Shown here: piece by piece, positions 36,009-40,266 of the stretch
Layout: each line of letters starts with the position of its first letter
Numbering within the stretch: the stretch's first letter is position 1
Notes under the pieces: model-generated
Seen by the model: the letters and a program-made list of their open reading frames with translations, nothing else
Databases searched by the model: none
Told to the model about the DNA's origin: nothing
From: Gracilaria domingensis
Taxonomy: Eukaryota > Rhodophyta > Florideophyceae > Gracilariales > Gracilariaceae
Direction: 5' to 3'
Assembly (NCBI GenBank): GCA_022539475.1
Contig: VCMS01000085.1
Coordinates: 190,108-230,373, forward strand
Length of the DNA: 40,266 bases
Translations under genes and position numbers: made by a program

Positions 36009-36880
36009 ATGTATAATTCAGAAGTTAGAGCCCAAGAAGTAACTCCTCAGCAGCTGGCTAACGAAATATTCGAAAATGGCTACGCCGTGATTAGTGATGT
36101 TGACGGTACTCTGAAAAGAGCTGGGGAGAACATTCCTGCCGAAACAGTCAAATGCATGAAGTACATCAACGCACTCGTTGGTTCCGGAATTGCTACTGGG
36201 CGAGATATAGAGGATGCCGAGAGTTTCATGGAGCACCTGGGTGGCTACATTTTCGGCATCTCTGGAAACCCAGGCGCACGGGTGAGATTATCCAATGGTA
36301 CCGAAATTGATCAGGACCTTGACAGGGAAGACTACGAAAGATGTGCAGCCGAACTTGAGAGACTTGCACTCTCCTTAAATGAATCGCACGGACTTCACGA
36401 AGAGCGTCAACAAGCAGTGGTGAGCACTAGAAAAGACAGTGGACTCCCTAACTTCACGTACAATGGACGGTCGAAGTGGAAAACAGAAGCTAACTCCGGT
36501 ATTTCAAAAGTGTTGACATCCTTTCCGAACCTGGTTGCGTACCCTCAAGATGAAAACTGTGACATAGGGGACATTCGTTTCACGAAAAATAGTGGGGCGC
36601 TAGCCTTGGTTGAAAACGACCCCAGTTCGACACACATTTAATCGTTGCTTTCGGGAATGCTTCCAATGATGGCCCTCTATATGAAATGGCAACCCTGGCA
36701 GTTCATGTGAAGGGAGAAGACCATCCAGCAGCGGTAACATATCTTGTTGATGGGGTGGAGGACGTGCATGAGACCATCAGAAGGGTGGCAGAACTGTACG
36801 GGTACAGAAAATGCAAGTGTCAATGGTTTAGAAATGCTCTTGGAATTTGTTTCAAGTGCTACGATGCCTTTAATACTTAG
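36009..36880 (+). pseudogene. HAD-superfamily phosphatase, frameshifted (copy 1)
   Basis: Frame one (36009-36641, ATG MYNSEVRAQEV) contains HAD motif I VISDVDGTL (the nucleophile Asp and acid/base Asp of DVDGT), motif II-like GSGIATGRDIED and a cap region. It stops at DPSSTHI*. The frame then shifts at about 36641, and motif IV IVAFGNASNDGPLYEMA with the C-terminal part (AVTYLVDGVEDVHETIRRV) runs to 36880. The whole resembles trehalose-6-phosphate phosphatase-like HAD enzymes, but the substrate is not determined. All catalytic motifs are present, so only a small indel separates it from an intact gene. A sequencing error is possible. Confidence 0.7.
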
Positions 36881-36931
36881 CTATGATATGAGATCTCAGT
36901 AATAAAAGTGTCGTATATATCTCAATACCTT

Positions 36932-37795
36932 TTATGAATCATGGTGGTTTTTATCGTGCTGCTTTTCCTCGTAGCCGTACAACAGAGCCACCAACATAAT
37001 TGTCGAATGTACATCCTCCACGCTTTCGAACAGGTTGTGTACTCCACCGGGATACAATCTTCTTTGACGTGAACGCCGTACACGCCTACTCATGCAAAGG
37101 CCGTCGCTGAAAGCACTTCCGAACGTCACGACATCATCCGTATCAATAAATCTCGGTTCATTATCCACAAGATTTTCTCCTCCGCTTCCTTTTGTGTATC
37201 GCTTGTCCACAATTTCGCAACTTTTATCCCGGGATAGATAACAAACGCATCCATCTTCTGCAACAGGTCCCAATAGCAGAATCCACTTCTTCTTTCCACT
37301 GCCACAGTTTGTTGTACACGAAATTGGGAAGGCCACTATCACTTCTGGTCTCCACGAACCCCTTGTCATCATCATTCACAATACCATGCCTCCTATTCAA
37401 ATCCCTTGCCAGGAACAGTAGTCCGTCAACAGTGTGGTCAAGGGTGTGATCATTGAATGCACCCTTAATTTCCTCTCGTCAGAGAAACGCATGAAAGCTC
37501 CATGATTCGCCGAGACACCAAACTTATAGTCTCCGAGTCCTTCCATTTTCCCCTCCACGTCGCCCACATCACCCCCTGTGACAAGTCCGAAACCAACACG
37601 TTCGTCAATGAACTTCATACACTTCACAACTTCTTCTGGAATTGACTCTCCTTCTCTTCTCAACGTTCCATCAACGGAACTTAATATACCGTAACCATTG
37701 GCATATATGAACTTAGACAAGGTATTTGGTGAAATTTCCGCCAAGTCTCTCTTTCCTCTGCCATTTTTCCTGATACAGTCACCATACTGCCACAA
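36932..37795 (-). pseudogene. HAD-superfamily phosphatase, decayed paralog (copy 2)
   Basis: Read from 37795 leftward it parallels copy 1: GYGILSSVDGTLRREGESIP against GYAVISDVDGTLKRAGENIP, then GLVTGGDVGD against GIATGRDIED. The first catalytic Asp of DVDGT is replaced by Ser. Two stops (37399-37397 and 37378-37376) and frame changes follow. The segment SGLPNF.YN...WK.E..S in an alternate frame matches copy 1, and motif IV survives as VVTFGSAFSDGLCM with a FESVEDVHSTIMLVALLYGY tail. It is convergent with copy 1, 51 bp apart tail to tail. No ATG opens the N-terminal part. Clearly a pseudogene. Confidence 0.8.
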
Positions 37796-38125
37796 GTACG
37801 CATAGACAGGAACTGTATAGACTTCTCAGTTTCACACTTCTCTTAAAGCAACCTTAAGTGCAGTTTCAGAAATGTTAGGACGCTACATGTTCAATTGCGA
37901 ATTGACTGGTGCCACCAATGATGTTAACGATACCGAGCATTTGCATGTTGCAATTAGACGCAACTGGACCAAAGACGTTTGACATTTGTTCAATTACCAG
38001 CCTGCCGCACCTTTTCTATGTTCATATGTATAGCCTTGTAATAGTATACTACTCTTAATACTCGCAAGACACACATAATTTACTAACATCTCATTCTCAT
38101 CCACTTCGAGGCGCTCGCAGCCTCA
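37796..38125. other. Intergenic stretch, no gene seen
   Basis: About 330 bp separate the decayed HAD paralog from the oxygenase-like pseudogene. AT-rich, with TTTACTAACATCTC near 38077-38090; no motif could be assigned. Confidence 0.5.
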
Positions 38126-40266
38126 TTATTGGCAATCGTCATCACTACTACTCTCGAGCACTTCGGTTCTACCGGCGTCCGCTTCCACACCAATCTCCAC
38201 GACCACTTGGTCTTCGTCCATGTCAACCGCCCCACCCTCCTTATCGGACAACAGTTCATCCTCCGCCTCCTCCTCCTCGTCACCATTGACAAACGTGGGT
38301 CGGAAATCCCGCACCCGATGAACAGCATCAGGTAGTGCGTAGCCTCTGGTACCATGTACATGTGGTATCTAACCAGCAATCCATAGACTCGGGCCTATCC
38401 ACCTTGTCCTTCCCACTTGCTCCAGCATGTGTCACATCACACGGCCACGAATACAGAGTACGGTGGGATGATTATCTTCTTCGCTGGATACACCTCCGAC
38501 ATCACTCGCAACTGTTGGTTGTTCATCCCCACCAGTTGATGGCTTCCAGCGCTCACCCAGAGAGGAAAGCCCTCTTTCCCAGAGGCCATTACAAAGTATC
38601 CGGGGTTGCCAGTATTCATTGTTTCCTTCGTAACCAGACCACTGAAGTCGGTGTGCAGCGTCTGGCGCTTGCACTTTCTCGTCGTCCCAGAAATCGACGA
38701 CCAGTTTTCGGAGTGTACATCTTCACAGCTTCCTTTCATTGTCCATAGTCCCAAAGCCGCAGCAATTGTACCCATTCGAACATCAAGTAAAGCACGCGAC
38801 CTTACAACCCACCTGAGCTCCTCATTATCCTCCGGCTTCTCCACCGTACCCCAACGTGTCGACATCACTCTCCCCTCAAATGGTCCATCGCTACCGTCCT
38901 TCCATCCTTCATCATCGTTGATTATTTGAACAAACGACTTCTGTTCCTCTCCTTTCCGTATATCCGGCATCGCTCCATACTCGTTCTCGAAGAAGTCCAC
39001 CAACTTCCCCGACACATCTCCGAACTCCCGAACTTCTTCCAACTCCTCCCATTTAGGGACACCATTATCCGTCGCAAAACCATCAAGCACGCAATATCCA
39101 TTCTGCCTTAGCTCAGCTTGCATTCGGGCGAAGAACATTTGCCCAAATTCGTCATGCTCCTTCGCAGCAACCCACAGCACTCTTCATCATCCATACTGTC
39201 GGTCGAGTACGGGGATACTGCATACCAAATGTCTCCGCCGTAGGCGATGTTCAGCCCTTGCAGCGTGCCAAAGACAAGATGGTGTACATCTCTGAGATTC
39301 GAGACACTTAGCAGCTCCGACCTATGTCCTTCGGCAAGTGAATGACTCTGAGCCAGGGGTCCTTGTGCTCAATTACGTTCTTCCCTTGCCATTCCTGCGG
39401 TCTCAGCCTGGCATACCCGCACCATGATGGGTTCAGTGGGCCGTCATATGGGTCCCTCGAACAAGTCCGTGCTACTCAGATTCTGGAAGAGCTGTAGGTA
39501 GCTCGTCATCAAATGACCCCCCACCTGTCTCTTGCTGATCGTCTGGCGCAGCATCTTTCTCGACGGTGACAACCCGTGGAACTGTCACAGAAAGAAGCTC
39601 ATCGTCATCCACAAATGCAGAACTGCCTGAGTTCTCTGCATTCGCTCCTCTCCCCATGCCACGAACTGAACCTTCATCGACCTTCCTCTCAGCACATGTT
39701 CATTTAGTTGAGACATCAGGTCATCCGGTGTCATGCTGTTCAGAGTAGATCTCATCTGTTGTGTGAAAGTCTTTCTCCGTTTCTTCCTCGGCGGAGCCCG
39801 CTGTTCTTCTTCAGAGCTATCCAGAACTTCTATGCCACCTCGATTTCGGCCGTGCTCAATTTCCTATAACTCACCTGCGCCCGTTCTCGTGCACTTCTTC
39901 GCGGCTCCCCTTCTTCACTGGCAGATGTTGCAGCAGCAGCAGCGGGAGTCCTCCCTCTCGTCACGGACTGCTTCACTGGTGCGGGGGGCGGAATTACCTT
40001 GAGCATTGGTCCGCAATCGTTCTGAACGGAAGTCGTGGCAGTTCTAATTGAGCTCGTCCTGCTCCAACACGCGGCACTGTGTTGAAGTTCACAACTTGTC
40101 CCAAAGAAACTGATACACAGCTGCGTGTTTCTGGGTCTTCAACGTCATTTCATTCGATGGAAGGCAGAAAGACTGACTTCTCGTTTCAGGAACACTTCAT
40201 GGACTCTTCCTCGTTCGTTATTCTCACTGCTCTAGCCGCGCGGAACAGAGGAGACTGCTCTATCAT
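38126..40266 (-). pseudogene. 2-oxoglutarate oxygenase-like gene, multiply frameshifted
   Basis: The largest surviving frame (38437-39180) includes TLHTDFSGL (the H-x-D metal motif), a GYFVMASGKEGFPLWVSAGSH block and IIIPPYSVFVAV. After a frame change VTHAGASGK (candidate distal His) and then RYHMYMVPEATHYL follow, with an acidic tail (DEEEEAEDELLSDKEGG) to 38126. Upstream in other frames lie GTLQGLNIAYGGDIWYAVSP (about 39240) and PLNPSWCGYARLRPQEW (about 39425), then acidic Ser-rich and TPDDLMSQLNEH (about 39720) parts towards the window end. At least five frame changes show decay. The H-x-D...H layout is like phytanoyl-CoA/2-oxoglutarate Fe(II) oxygenases, but the exact family is uncertain. 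The gene probably continues beyond 40266. Confidence 0.55.

Noticed and set aside
38202..38211. ACCACTTGGT outside element 1
   Set aside because: A single site, in a decayed gene; consistent with chance and not evidence of a second motif field.

Overview
The window looks like nuclear DNA of a eukaryote with long intron-free frames and many transposable elements. A florideophyte red alga of the Chondrus type would fit: roughly balanced base composition, intronless genes, chromodomain Ty3/gypsy elements and CACTA-like transposases. That assignment is an inference from style, not proof. No rRNA, tRNA or CRISPR array was seen.

Layout. (1) 1-11171 is one retroelement territory. A minus-strand gag (8212-10479) and pol (3911-8461) form a chromodomain Ty3/gypsy element (chromovirus) whose Gag-Pol is apparently made by -1 ribosomal frameshifting at 8195-8236. 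A second transcription unit runs on the plus strand (about 1080-3756) and converges on pol. It ends in an intact Pro/Gly-rich ORF with an RGRG tail, but its upstream half changes frame repeatedly. The whole territory is studded with a 10-bp palindromic word, ACCANNTGGT: 24 copies by eye in 11 kb and only one in the other 29 kb. (2) About 12000-19200 is a probable CACTA-superfamily DNA transposon: a CACTA-like end with subterminal repeats, a minus-strand basic/acidic accessory protein, a 1019-aa Transposase_21-like transposase, and a small basic protein. (3) 19400-25900 holds a possible small secreted protein and two longer minus-strand genes, each broken by a single in-frame stop; one has Sel1/TPR-like repeats. 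(4) 26200-31772 is a second, different gypsy-like retroelement with gag-protease-RT-RNase H in one 1621-aa frame, a candidate tRNA primer-binding site, a duplicated domain between protease and RT, and no integrase. (5) 32189-33118 is a coiled-coil protein gene, followed by two tandem foldback hairpins. (6) 33759-40266 is a gene graveyard around one apparently intact gene: a 5'-truncated ribulose-phosphate 3-epimerase, an intact ketopantoate-reductase-like gene (34480-35412), two convergent decayed HAD-phosphatase paralogs, and a heavily frameshifted 2-oxoglutarate oxygenase-like gene.

How they fit. The most unusual structure is element 1: two convergent gene modules that share one dispersed palindromic motif, inside and outside coding sequence, which stops at the element edge. 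This resembles in principle an element that carries its own dispersed protein-binding sites (compare VANC proteins of VANDAL transposons), but the binding protein is unknown. The other host-like genes show no pathway relationship to each other.
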